Source of the DNA: [Flexibacter] sp. ATCC 35208
Lineage (GTDB): Bacteria; Bacteroidota; Bacteroidia; Chitinophagales; Chitinophagaceae
NCBI RefSeq assembly: GCF_001975825.1
Contig: NZ_MTKN01000048.1
Location: 1-62,231 of the forward strand
Reading direction: 5' to 3'
Length of the DNA stretch: 62,231 nucleotides
Both the position numbers and the translations under genes were made by a program. Of the stretch, positions 26,926 to 35,583 are shown piece by piece. Below the pieces are notes generated by a model that saw only the letters and a program-made list of their open reading frames with translations, was not told where the DNA came from and searched no databases. How positions within the stretch are numbered: the first letter of the stretch is position 1; each line of letters starts with the position of its first letter.

Positions 26926-27016
26926 CCGTTCGTTCTGTTTTAAGGCCCTTTGAATATATAAAGACAAAAAAGGGTCAATTGTGCCCCACGTTCTTTAACT
27001 TTTTTTTAAATTTTTT

Positions 27017-27592
27017 TTATCCTTTCAGGATAGTCAGCAGCAGTGCGGTGCCTGCGGCCCCACCCATCAGCTCTTTCAGCGCAGCCAGTGCACGGGCGGT
27101 AAGCTTGTAGGTACCTCTTACCTGCATGTTCATCAGATCCGCGATTTCCTCGAAGGAGAGGTTTTCAAAAAAGCGGAGGTAGATGATTTCCCTTTGCTTG
27201 CTGGTGAGTTGGAGGAGGGCTTCCTGTACTTTCTTTTGCAGGATGGCCTGTTCTTCTCCGGCGATCAGGTGAGTGTCTACGCCGATTTCGAAATGAAATT
27301 CCGGCTGTTCATCCGTATAAGTTGTATTCGCTCTGGATTTAAGTAAGCGGAAGAGGTGGTTTCTGAATGATTTAAGAAGGTAGAAGCTATAACCGCTTTT
27401 TACCTGCAAAGACTGCCTGTATTTCCACAGGGAGATGAAAGTCTCCTGCACAGCGTCTTCTACCAGGTGCATATCACTGGTAAATTTCCTGCCATAACTG
27501 TACAACTCATCGTTATATTGAAGGTATAACGCTTCAAGACTGTTTACATGACTTTCACGAATGCCATCCCATAATGATTGTTCTCCTGACAA
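27017..27592 (-). CDS. ECF RNA polymerase sigma factor
   Basis: A 191-residue sigma-70 family protein. Region 2 covers about residues 18-85 (LEALYLQYNDELYSYGRKFT; LVEDAVQETFISLWKYRQSL) and region 4 about 120-170 (LLQLTSKQREIIYLRFFENL, SFEEIADLMNMQVRGTYKLT). No ATG lies upstream of region 2 in this frame, so the start is most likely the TTG at 27592. A Gly/Ala-rich hydrophobic tail follows region 4. It heads the minus-strand operon sigma-FecR-SusC-SusD-TlpA-hydrolase-lipoprotein. Confidence 0.9.
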   Translation of the reverse strand: MSGEQSLWDGIRESHVNSLEALYLQYNDELYSYGRKFTSDMHLVEDAVQETFISLWKYRQSLQVKSGYSFYLLKSFRNHLFRLLKSRANTTYTDEQPEFHFEIGVDTHLIAGEEQAILQKKVQEALLQLTSKQREIIYLRFFENLSFEEIADLMNMQVRGTYKLTARALAALKELMGGAAGTALLLTILKG

Positions 27593-27767
27593 ACTGAGCA
27601 GATTTTTATGATTGTATTTTTTTTATCTGATTATAAAAAAAATATAAAAGATTTTTCCCCTTGCTGCCGCAGGCCAAATTCGATTCAAACCAGCCCATTC
27701 AAAATTAACATATTATACGTACAAATACCTTTTTTTCCCCTTGCAATCAATTGCGTTCACAATTTAT

Positions 27768-27815
27768 TTTGTTGATTACCAACATATTTATACCTTTAAA
27801 TTGCATGCATGCAAT
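27768..27815 (+). promoter_or_regulatory. Promoter-like TTTG-N19-TACCTTTA with a perfect 16-bp palindrome at the likely start
   Basis: TTTG at 27768-27771, exactly 19 bases, then TACCTTTA at 27791-27798 closely match the Bacteroidota promoter. Immediately downstream, ATTGCATGCATGCAAT (27800-27815) is a perfect palindrome where transcription would begin, a place for an operator. It would drive the lectin gene 204 bp further on with a long leader. The remaining part of the 426-bp gap (27593-28018) shows no gene. Confidence 0.5.
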
Positions 27816-28018
27816 ACCAATTTTGTCACTGTGAATGGCACTAATTATACATCACCCCAAACACTGATCCACTAGCTAAGGCATTATTCACTTCCATATC
27901 TTTTCGTTTCCTGACAGCGGTTCCGATCAATGCCGCGATACCTTGCTGTCCCAATTGAATTCACCCTGAATATTAAGACGCATATTTTTCGTTCACTCCC
28001 AAAAAATCACCACAGGAA

Positions 28019-28327
28019 ATGTCTAACATTAAGATTTCAGATCTGGTAGCTGATTTACAAAAATCCAGCACCCAGTGGCAGGCAAGAGAAACCACCGTCT
28101 CTCAACTGCCTGCCGTATCATGGGGTCCAAACCGCATAGACGTATTCTACCCTGGCCAAACCTACAATATGATGCACAAATGGTGGGATGGTCACAACTG
28201 GAGTGGCGACGAGAACCTTGGTGGTGTGCTCTCCTCCGATGTGGGCGTTTCCTCCTGGGCCGCTGGCAGATTGGACTGCTTTGTGGAAGGCACCGACTCT
28301 CAGATGTACCACAAATGGTATGTATAA
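28019..28327 (+). CDS. Short PLL-like lectin protein (two repeat units)
   Basis: A 102-residue protein with no signal peptide. Two repeats of the PLL/DUF346 beta-propeller lectin family are visible: SWGPNRIDVFYPGQTYNMMH then KWWDGHNWSGDENLGGVLSS, and SWAAGRLDCFVEGTDSQMYH then KWYV. Full propeller lectins of this family carry about seven such blades in roughly 350 residues, so this is either a miniature that must oligomerise or a truncated gene; the stop falls directly after the second HKWY motif. A terminator follows 14 bp later, so it is transcribed as its own unit. Sugar binding (fucose or methylated sugars in relatives) is inferred. Confidence 0.7.
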   Translation: MSNIKISDLVADLQKSSTQWQARETTVSQLPAVSWGPNRIDVFYPGQTYNMMHKWWDGHNWSGDENLGGVLSSDVGVSSWAAGRLDCFVEGTDSQMYHKWYV

Positions 28328-28341
28328 AATACCTCCCCATA

Positions 28342-28376
28342 AATCGCTTCTGCCTCAGGGCGGAAGCGATTTTTTC
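28342..28376 (+). terminator. Terminator after the lectin gene
   Basis: A stem AATCGCTTC/GAAGCGATT (28342-28350, 28363-28371), extended inward by TGCC/GGCG pairing, is followed by a T-run to 28376. Confidence 0.85.
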
Positions 28377-28390
28377 CTAAATTATATCCG

Positions 28391-28696
28391 ATGAACGCTG
28401 AAATCAAAGAACTCACCCTTGGTACTTCCCTCCCTGTTGTGCTTCCAGGCCTCGGCACTGCCGGCTTTCAATGGTTTGTTACAGTCTCCAATCCTGACTG
28501 TGTAGAAGTCGTGCGCTACAACTATACCGTCGATACCATGCGCATGGAAGCTGGTAATAGTCTAGACGTTGTATTCATGATCCACTCCAAAGCACCCGGT
28601 CAGACCACCATCTTATTCGAACAAAAAAGAATATGGGAAAAAATGAACCCACCCCTCAATACCAAACAACTCGATATAACCGTAGTTAATCATTAG
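28391..28696 (+). CDS. Chagasin-like (I42 family) peptidase inhibitor
   Basis: A 101-residue beta-rich protein without a signal peptide. It carries a variant of the chagasin loops: LGTAGFQWFV near residues 21-30 in place of NPTTGY/FxW, and FEQKRIWEKM near 76-85 in place of RPW; the glycine-rich middle loop is weak (SKAPGQTT). Family members block papain-like cysteine peptidases. The motifs are not perfect and the protein has no export signal, so a cytoplasmic role or a diverged function is possible. It follows the lectin gene terminator by 15 bp. Confidence 0.6.
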   Translation: MNAEIKELTLGTSLPVVLPGLGTAGFQWFVTVSNPDCVEVVRYNYTVDTMRMEAGNSLDVVFMIHSKAPGQTTILFEQKRIWEKMNPPLNTKQLDITVVNH

Positions 28697-28831
28697 AATA
28701 AAAAATATATTTAAGCCTCCCCACCCTTTTTCCTTCTCGCACAGTATTTATTTAGACGCACTATATCTATTTCCTGCTACGGCCTATGCCGTCGCATATT
28801 TTCATTTATAGCTAACCTATAATGACCATTC

Positions 28832-31279
28832 ATGAAGCACTTCTTTACCCTGATACTGTTGACCGCGTTAACCGGTTGGCAGTCCCTATTTGCCCAGACC
28901 TTTGTCCCCATTCCTGTCTCCGGCTTTAATGCAGACATTGTAGCAGAAGCCGGGAACAGCGCACTGGCTGCAACGTCTACAGTCATTGATGGTAGCAATC
29001 ACGTGATTCATACTACAGCTTTCGCTACAGCTAACGGCGTATCCGGAGGGATTACACCTACCGGGAATTTTGTAAATGGTACCAAAACATGGCAGATGGC
29101 CGCCTTCAACGCAAACAATGCTTTGTATATGGCGGTACCCTCGAATGCTGTACCTAATACTGTTGGAACAGGAACACTAACACTCACTACACCAGCCATC
29201 TACAGTAAATTAAGTCTGCTCGCATTTGCTACAGAAGGTACCGCTACGGTATCCGTATTGCTCACCTTTACGGATGGTACTACTTCCAATGCAGGCACCA
29301 TCACTATCAAAGACTGGTTCAATGGTACACCCGCTGTAGTGACCGGCTATGGGCGCATCACACGTACCAATGCCCCTATGACCGTGGATGGATTGACTAC
29401 TAATCCACGCTTTTATGGTTTTGATTTCAACATCCCCTGTGCGGTATTGGGTAAGTCACTGGCATCCGTTACGTTTACGCAGTCAGCCGCCACTGGTGGT
29501 ACTTCGAGAGCACTCATCCTCGCATTGGCAGGTGTGCAATACACACCTATTGTTTACAGCAGCACGCATACAAATGCCATCTGTGGTGGTGCCAATGGTA
29601 CACTTACCCTGACGGCAACGAATGGTTCTACCCCTTATACATTCAGGTGGAATACCACGCCTGCACAAACTACAGCGACTGCTACAAATGTACCCGCAGG
29701 CGCATACATAGGCACACTGACCGATGCGAATGGTTGTGTATTCACGGTGAATGATACAGTGGCATTAATTTCCTCCGCAACTATTACAGCGAGTGCCAGT
29801 GCAGCGGCTATTTGTGCAGGAGATCCTGTTACATTGACTGCCACACCTGTCAGCGGCACGGTCACCGATTATTCCTGGGCGCCTGGAACCCTCACCGGAC
29901 AAACAGTTACGGACAATCCAACGGATACCACCTCTTATATTGTATCGGCAAAAGATGCTTTTGGCTGTATCATAAAAGATACGGTAGATGTAGTGGTAAA
30001 GCCGACGCCTACATCATCGTTTACAGTCACACCTGCTATTATTTGTCTGGGTGGTACAAACACAGTAACATTCGATGGCACGGCGACTACGGCGGCAACC
30101 TACAACTGGAATAACTTTGCCGGCGCCACTGTACAAAGCGGTGCAGATAGCGGACCTTACCAGATCTCTTTTCCAGGTGCAGGTGATTTCAATCTGCAAT
30201 TACAGGTCACAGATGATGGTTGTGTATCTACCGTTACTACACAACCGGTGACCGTATCTGCCCCACCACAATTAAATATCACTGTAAGTAAATCACCCAT
30301 CTGCGCAGGAGAAACGACGACCATTTCCTTTACTGGTACTACTTCTGCTGATGCTGTACCCACATGGGACTGGGGAGGTGGAACTGTACAAACAGGTACA
30401 GGCTTTGGGCCTTATGATGTAAAATATGCGAACACAGGTTTTATCAACCTGACCGTTGTGGATGGTGCGTGTACAGCGACCGCCATACCTGATACTGTCA
30501 AGGTGATTCAACTACCCGTGCCTGCATTCACACCTGACATCACACAAGGCTGTGCACCTGCTGCCATTACCTTTAACAACACATCTAGCAATGCAGATAG
30601 TTACCAGTGGACATTCGGTGATGGTGCGACCTCTGTGATGGAAGATCCTTCGCATACTTATAATAATACAGGCGTATATACTGTCACACTCACTGCTACC
30701 GCACAGGGCCAATGCCCGATCACCATTACAAAGACATCGCTCATCAGCATTGTTCCCATGCCCATTGCATTGTTTAGCTCAGCACCGGGGCAAAACATCA
30801 CGGTCGAATTCAAGGATGCGGATTTCTTCTTCACAAACAATTCTCAGAATGGCGGCAGTTATGAATGGGACTTTGGAGATGGAACCGGTTCAACTGATTT
30901 TTCACCTGAACATAAATATGAAATGACCGGCGACTTTCGTGTTACCCTCTATGTGACCAATGATATCGGCTGTACAGACAGCATCAGCCGCGCTTACTAC
31001 AAAGTGATCCCTGACCTGGTGCTTGAGATCCCCAATGCTTTCAGTCCGAACGGCGATGGCATCAATGACCGCTGGGAAGTAGATGGGCTCAAAGCCCGCC
31101 CGAATGCGACAACCGAAATCTTTAACCGCTATGGCCAGATTGTATTCAAAGGTATTGGTTACTCACAATGGGACGGTACCTGGAAAGGACAGTTGATGCC
31201 ATTTGGTACGTATTACTATATCATAAAACCAGCCCCCGGGGAAAAGACCTATTCAGGATGGGTGACCCTGCTTCGTTGA
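28832..31279 (+). CDS. Large secreted PKD-domain surface protein with CHU_C T9SS signal
   Basis: An 815-residue secreted protein, signal MKHFFTLILLTALTGWQSLF then AQ. Residues about 22-238 form a beta-rich domain shared only with the next gene. Then come a SprB-like repeat (ICGGANGTLTLTATNGSTPY) at about 250-315, Ig-like and PKD domains at about 320-720 (YQWTFGDGATSVMEDPSHTY; YEWDFGDGTGSTDFSPEHKY) and the gliding-motility C-terminal domain at about 728-815 (IPNAFSPNGDGINDRWEVDG; GTYYYIIK). The last is the T9SS type B sorting signal, so the protein should end up on the cell surface or outside. A role in adhesion or gliding is inferred. Confidence 0.88.
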   Translation: MKHFFTLILLTALTGWQSLFAQTFVPIPVSGFNADIVAEAGNSALAATSTVIDGSNHVIHTTAFATANGVSGGITPTGNFVNGTKTWQMAAFNANNALYMAVPSNAVPNTVGTGTLTLTTPAIYSKLSLLAFATEGTATVSVLLTFTDGTTSNAGTITIKDWFNGTPAVVTGYGRITRTNAPMTVDGLTTNPRFYGFDFNIPCAVLGKSLASVTFTQSAATGGTSRALILALAGVQYTPIVYSSTHTNAICGGANGTLTLTATNGSTPYTFRWNTTPAQTTATATNVPAGAYIGTLTDANGCVFTVNDTVALISSATITASASAAAICAGDPVTLTATPVSGTVTDYSWAPGTLTGQTVTDNPTDTTSYIVSAKDAFGCIIKDTVDVVVKPTPTSSFTVTPAIICLGGTNTVTFDGTATTAATYNWNNFAGATVQSGADSGPYQISFPGAGDFNLQLQVTDDGCVSTVTTQPVTVSAPPQLNITVSKSPICAGETTTISFTGTTSADAVPTWDWGGGTVQTGTGFGPYDVKYANTGFINLTVVDGACTATAIPDTVKVIQLPVPAFTPDITQGCAPAAITFNNTSSNADSYQWTFGDGATSVMEDPSHTYNNTGVYTVTLTATAQGQCPITITKTSLISIVPMPIALFSSAPGQNITVEFKDADFFFTNNSQNGGSYEWDFGDGTGSTDFSPEHKYEMTGDFRVTLYVTNDIGCTDSISRAYYKVIPDLVLEIPNAFSPNGDGINDRWEVDGLKARPNATTEIFNRYGQIVFKGIGYSQWDGTWKGQLMPFGTYYYIIKPAPGEKTYSGWVTLLR

Positions 31280-31310
31280 TGTTAGTCCATAATTATAATA
31301 ATATATTTCC

Positions 31311-33260
31311 ATGACACGAATCTACTTCGCCTCTCTTCTCTTACTACTCTGCCTATGCAAATCCTATGGGCAAACGTATACCCCCGTACCGATTACCGGG
31401 TATGCCATCGATGCCTTTGCAGAAACAGGCACCGATGCATCGGCAGTGACCACTGTCGGACTTGACCTCCAGCTAAAGGTATTGTATACAGCTACCTTCG
31501 CAGCCACCAATAGTCTTGCAGCCGGGTTACCGGATAACGGGACGATTGTAAACGGTACGCGTACTTACCAGCTGAAGAACTATGATAGTTTGAATGCAAT
31601 ATTTCTTTCTGCCAATGCGACTGCACCGGGTAGTACCACTACAGGTACCTATACGTTGCTCACACCTGCGGCTTATTCCAAGATCAGTATACTGGCATGG
31701 TCTACAGAGCAATCCAGTACGTTCAATGTGACGCTCCACTTTGTGAATGCACCTGATATCAATGTGGGTACATTCACAGTGGCGGACTGGTTTGGTGGTA
31801 GTAACCCTATGATCAATGCCATTGGTCGTATACCAAGATTGACGGCGCCTCCTTATACTGTAGAGGGATTAAGCAGCAATGATCCGCGCATGTATGCAGT
31901 GGATATTCCTGTTCCATGTGATAATCAATCACAGTTTTTATCGTCTGTTACCTTTGATTATATCGTTGGCAATAGTGTGGATTCACGTGCTGTGATAGCG
32001 GCTATCTCTGCGGTGCCATTTGTACCGTTGACAGCGACAGCGAGCATGGTGCCTGCTACCTGTGGGTATTCCAATGGTAGTATTACAGTAGCAGTAAGTG
32101 GAGGTACTTCGCCAATAACGCTGGCATGGAATACAAATCCAGCCCAGTTTACCAATACAGCCACAGATCTGGCTGCCGGTGCGTACACAGTAAGTATCAT
32201 GGATGGGAATGGTTGTGTAACGCAGTTTGATACCACCCTCTCGCAGAACTCACCGATCACGATTGCGGCGAAGGCAAGACCTGCGGCAATTTGTGCGGGG
32301 GCATCTACTACGATATATGCAGTACCTACAGGTGGCCAGATTGTAAAGTACACCTGGGAACCCGGGGCCATTGGTGATTCCAGCACGATCATCACACCTG
32401 TCGCATCTACACAATATACAGTGACGGCAGAAGATGCTTTTGGTTGTATTGTAAAAGACAGTGTTGAAATCAAGGTGAATGCACAACCAGATGCGCCTGT
32501 TGCTACAGCGCCTTCAGTATGTCCGGATAGCACAGCAACATTACTGGTCACTAATCCTGTAGATAGTCTCACATATAACTGGTATCCCATGATCTCTGGT
32601 GGGGATAACCTCGGTTCAGGTGAAAGCTTTACAACACCTGCTATTATTGGCAACACATCTTATTTTGTAGAAGCGGTGAATGGTTCCTGTGTGAGTCAGC
32701 GTACGCAAGTGACAGTGACCCCATTTGAAAAAGTAGATGCGCCGAAAATAAAAGCAGATAATACATCCGGCAGTACGATCACATTTACCTGGGATCCGGT
32801 ACCGGATGCTACCGGTTATCTCGTATCTGTAAATGGCGGTGCATATACCGATCCAAGTTCAGGGTCTACAGGCACTACACATACCATCACTGCACAGATG
32901 ATAGATAGTGTGACACTCACAGTAGTAGCACTGGGTGCACTGAATTGTGAGAACAATGCGAATAGTCTGACAGTAAAGCTGAAAGCAGACCCGATTTATG
33001 TGCCAAATGCCTTTACGCCAAATGGAGATGGATTGAATGATATATTCAAAGCAGAAGGCAATACGATTGCCGCATTGGATATGATGGTGTTCAATCAGTG
33101 GGGAGAATTGATTTTCCATACTACAACGTCAGGCACTGGCTGGGATGGGACTTATAATGGGAAGAAACAACCGACGGGGGTGTATATGTATACCATCCGG
33201 GTGATACAAAACGATAAAACGATCATCACGAAGAAAGGTGCAATCAATCTGTTGAGATAA
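31311..33260 (+). CDS. Paralogous CHU_C surface protein with SprB-like and Ig/Fn3-like domains
   Basis: A 649-residue secreted protein (signal MTRIYFASLLLLLCLCKSYG then Q), 31 bp after its paralogue. Residues about 22-237 match the N-terminal domain of that paralogue (for example FVNGTKTW/IVNGTRTY, PAIYSKLSLLA/PAAYSKISILA, IKDWFNG/VADWFGG). A SprB-like repeat follows (TCGYSNGSITVAVSGGTSPI), then Ig-like domains, an Fn3-like section (ITFTWDPVPDATGYLVSVNG) and the CHU_C domain (YVPNAFTPNGDGLNDIFKAE; GVYMYTIR). It replaces the PKD domains of its neighbour with the Ig/Fn3 section. Confidence 0.88.
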   Translation: MTRIYFASLLLLLCLCKSYGQTYTPVPITGYAIDAFAETGTDASAVTTVGLDLQLKVLYTATFAATNSLAAGLPDNGTIVNGTRTYQLKNYDSLNAIFLSANATAPGSTTTGTYTLLTPAAYSKISILAWSTEQSSTFNVTLHFVNAPDINVGTFTVADWFGGSNPMINAIGRIPRLTAPPYTVEGLSSNDPRMYAVDIPVPCDNQSQFLSSVTFDYIVGNSVDSRAVIAAISAVPFVPLTATASMVPATCGYSNGSITVAVSGGTSPITLAWNTNPAQFTNTATDLAAGAYTVSIMDGNGCVTQFDTTLSQNSPITIAAKARPAAICAGASTTIYAVPTGGQIVKYTWEPGAIGDSSTIITPVASTQYTVTAEDAFGCIVKDSVEIKVNAQPDAPVATAPSVCPDSTATLLVTNPVDSLTYNWYPMISGGDNLGSGESFTTPAIIGNTSYFVEAVNGSCVSQRTQVTVTPFEKVDAPKIKADNTSGSTITFTWDPVPDATGYLVSVNGGAYTDPSSGSTGTTHTITAQMIDSVTLTVVALGALNCENNANSLTVKLKADPIYVPNAFTPNGDGLNDIFKAEGNTIAALDMMVFNQWGELIFHTTTSGTGWDGTYNGKKQPTGVYMYTIRVIQNDKTIITKKGAINLLR

Positions 33261-33263
33261 ATA

Positions 33264-33363
33264 AAAATTAATTTTGTAGGCCATGACCCACAAAATTAAT
33301 TTTCCTGCGGAGAAGGATCACTTCTGCCTTCGGCGGAAGGGATCCTTCTCCGCTATCTTTTTT
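33264..33363 (+). terminator. Double-hairpin terminator after the surface-protein operon
   Basis: A 14-bp stem (33264-33277 with 33290-33303, arms AAAATTAATTTTGT) is followed by a larger one, GCGGAGAAGGATC/GATCCTTCTCCGC (33307-33319, 33341-33353), with an internal stem-loop around TTCG, then TATCTTTTTT. Confidence 0.85.
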
Positions 33364-33461
33364 AATAGTCCTCCCCCCCCTTTTTAATCCCCCCATCCCC
33401 CGTAACTTCGCGCTCGTAGAGAAGCAACTTCTATTTCCTCACGTTTATTAATTACAAAGAA

Positions 33462-34505
33462 ATGATTCCAGCTAAAGGATATGCTGCGTTTGACGCCCAG
33501 GCGCAGCTAGGACCTTTCAATTTTGAAAGAAGAGAACCAGGCCCTCACGACGTACAATTCGACATCTTATATTGTGGTGTATGTCACTCAGATCTACATC
33601 AGATCAAAAACGAGTGGGGAAATTCCATCTACCCAATGGTACCCGGCCATGAAATCGTAGGCCGTATCACTGCGGTAGGTGCACATGTAAAGAAATTCAA
33701 AACCGGTGATCTCGTAGGCGTAGGTTGCCTGGTAGACTCCTGCCGTGAGTGTGAAAACTGCGCAGATGGCCAGGAGCAGTACTGCCTGAATGGTTCTTCC
33801 GGCACTTACAACAGCTATGAGCAGGATAAGAAAACCATTACCTACGGTGGTTATTCCAACAAGATCGTGGTAAGCGAAGACTTCGTATTACTGGTATCGG
33901 ACAAACTGCACCTGCCTGCAGTCGCTCCATTATTATGTGCAGGCATCACTACCTGGTCACCACTTCGCCACTGGAAGGTCGGTAAAGGCCATAAAGTAGG
34001 TGTATTGGGTCTAGGCGGCCTCGGCCACATGGCGGTGAAATTTGCCGTGTCTTTTGGCGCAGAAGTGACCATGCTGAGCACCTCTCCATCCAAGAAAGCA
34101 GATGCTGAGCGCCTGGGCGCCCATCACTTCCTGCTCACCAGCGACCAGGAACAGGTAAATGCAGCCAGAGGCAAATTTGATTTCATTATCGATACCGTTT
34201 CTGCAGAACATGATTATGGGATGTACCTGGGTCTGCTCAAGACTAATGGTGTACATATTTGTGTGGGTGCACCTCCAACACCGGCTTCTGTGCATGCTTT
34301 TGCTTTGATTGCAGGCCGTAAGTCGATCGCAGGTTCTATGATCGGTGGTATTCAGGAAACACAGGAAATGCTGGACTATTGCGCCGAACACAACATTGTG
34401 TCTGATATCGAACTGATTGAGATGCCTTATATACAAAATGCGTACGACAGAATGCTGAAAGGCGATGTACGTTATCGTTTTGTAATTGATATGGCAACAC
34501 TATAA
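33462..34505 (+). CDS. Zinc-dependent NAD(P)-alcohol dehydrogenase (CAD/YahK-like)
   Basis: A 347-residue medium-chain dehydrogenase. Catalytic zinc ligands are in CGVCHSDLH and PGHEIVG; the structural zinc is held by cysteines of CRECENCADGQEQYC; the cofactor fold is GVLGLGGLGHMAVKFAVSFG. This layout is that of the cinnamyl-alcohol/YahK type aldehyde reductases, which mainly reduce aldehydes with NADPH in the cytoplasm. It stands alone between two terminators. Confidence 0.92.
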   Translation: MIPAKGYAAFDAQAQLGPFNFERREPGPHDVQFDILYCGVCHSDLHQIKNEWGNSIYPMVPGHEIVGRITAVGAHVKKFKTGDLVGVGCLVDSCRECENCADGQEQYCLNGSSGTYNSYEQDKKTITYGGYSNKIVVSEDFVLLVSDKLHLPAVAPLLCAGITTWSPLRHWKVGKGHKVGVLGLGGLGHMAVKFAVSFGAEVTMLSTSPSKKADAERLGAHHFLLTSDQEQVNAARGKFDFIIDTVSAEHDYGMYLGLLKTNGVHICVGAPPTPASVHAFALIAGRKSIAGSMIGGIQETQEMLDYCAEHNIVSDIELIEMPYIQNAYDRMLKGDVRYRFVIDMATL

Positions 34506-34506
34506 A

Positions 34507-34545
34507 AATTAAAATAAGCAGGCTTTTAGCCTGCTTATTTTAATT
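34507..34545 (+). terminator. Terminator after the alcohol dehydrogenase
   Basis: A perfect 17-bp inverted repeat (34507-34523 and 34529-34545) with core AAGCAGGC/GCCTGCTT and loop TTTTA. It starts 2 bp after the stop codon. Confidence 0.9.
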
Positions 34546-34772
34546 TCCAAACACCCTACCACTCATCCACCCATTCCGCCACCCATATATTCCTTTTTTA
34601 CAACCCAACCCCTCCCGAAATTTTAATCGCTTTTTAAGGAAACATTAATTCTGGCCGAATTGTCACGGGATTTTAACAAAGTGACTTAACTATTTTCAAA
34701 ATCTTTGAATTTTACAATTTTTTGTTTGAATAGCACAATAAAAATCGCCAGGATTCTTACCATCTTTGCGTC

Positions 34773-34895
34773 ATGATTGCAATTTTCAAAAAGTATAAGG
34801 CAAAAAGGATCCACGTTTCTCAACTGGGTCCTTTTTGTTTTCTACCCACCTTCAAAATTGCTTCAAATTTTAAAACGAATCTTGCAGCTGTATGA
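34773..34895 (+). CDS. Possible leader peptide overlapping the response-regulator start
   Basis: A 40-codon frame beginning MIAIFKKYKAKRIHVSQLGP ends at a TGA that overlaps the ATG of the response regulator (ATGA). A terminator-like hairpin lies inside it. Basic N-terminus, no known family. It may be a translated leader in an attenuation mechanism, or chance. Upstream, from 34546 to 34772, the gap is AT-rich and shows no clear promoter. Confidence 0.3.
   Translation: MIAIFKKYKAKRIHVSQLGPFCFLPTFKIASNFKTNLAAV
34802..34841 (+). terminator. Attenuator-like hairpin in the efflux-operon leader
   Basis: Arms AAAAAGGATCC (34802-34812) and GGGTCCTTTTT (34826-34836) form an 11-bp stem with one T-G pair, followed by GTTTTC. 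The position, 50 bp before the response-regulator start and inside a short frame, is typical of a conditional terminator rather than of an upstream gene's end. Confidence 0.5.
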
Positions 34896-35575
34896 AAGTA
34901 CTGCTCATTGAAGATAATATAGAGCTGGCTGCCAGCATCACCAATTTCCTTGAAAAAGAAGGATATCTGTGTGAGGTAAGCTACACCAGCAATGACGCGC
35001 ACAATAAATTAATCTCATTTCAATACGACTGCATCCTGCTCGATATCACTTTGCCGGATGGAAATGGTCTTGACCTCTTACAACTGATCCATGCCGAAAA
35101 GCTCGACAGCTGTGTGGTCATCATCTCCGCAAAGAATTCACTGGATGACAAGATCAATGGACTGGAGGGAGGTGCCGACGACTATCTGACTAAGCCGTTC
35201 CACCTTCCTGAATTACACGCAAGACTAAGAGCAGTATACCGAAGGAAGAAACTACAAGGCAGTAATATTGTCACTTATAATGAGATCCGGCTGAATACAG
35301 ATACACTGGAAGCGTTGGTTAATGATACAGCACTCGACGTAACCCCCAAAGAGTTCGACCTGTTGTTGTATTTCCTTGTCAATAAGAACAGAGTACTTTC
35401 CAGGCAATCAATAGCAGCACACCTGTGGGGTGATTATACCGACAACCTTTCAAATTTTGATTTTGTGTATCAGCACGTGAAAAACTTACGTAAAAAGATT
35501 CATGCAGCAAATGGAGGTGATTACATCAACACAGTGTACGGATTAGGCTATAAGTTCAATACAACCGCATCATAA
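34892..35575 (+). CDS. OmpR-family response regulator
   Basis: A 227-residue two-component regulator. The receiver domain has the acidic pair in LLIEDNIE, phospho-acceptor Asp51 in CILLDITLPDG and the conserved Lys in DDYLTKPF. The C-terminal winged helix (about 125-225) has LDVTPKEFDLLLYFLVNKNR and the ending YINTVYGLGYKF. The kinase gene follows 8 bp later, and the efflux genes after that, which it likely controls. Confidence 0.94.
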   Translation: MKVLLIEDNIELAASITNFLEKEGYLCEVSYTSNDAHNKLISFQYDCILLDITLPDGNGLDLLQLIHAEKLDSCVVIISAKNSLDDKINGLEGGADDYLTKPFHLPELHARLRAVYRRKKLQGSNIVTYNEIRLNTDTLEALVNDTALDVTPKEFDLLLYFLVNKNRVLSRQSIAAHLWGDYTDNLSNFDFVYQHVKNLRKKIHAANGGDYINTVYGLGYKFNTTAS

Positions 35576-35583
35576 CAAAGGTC

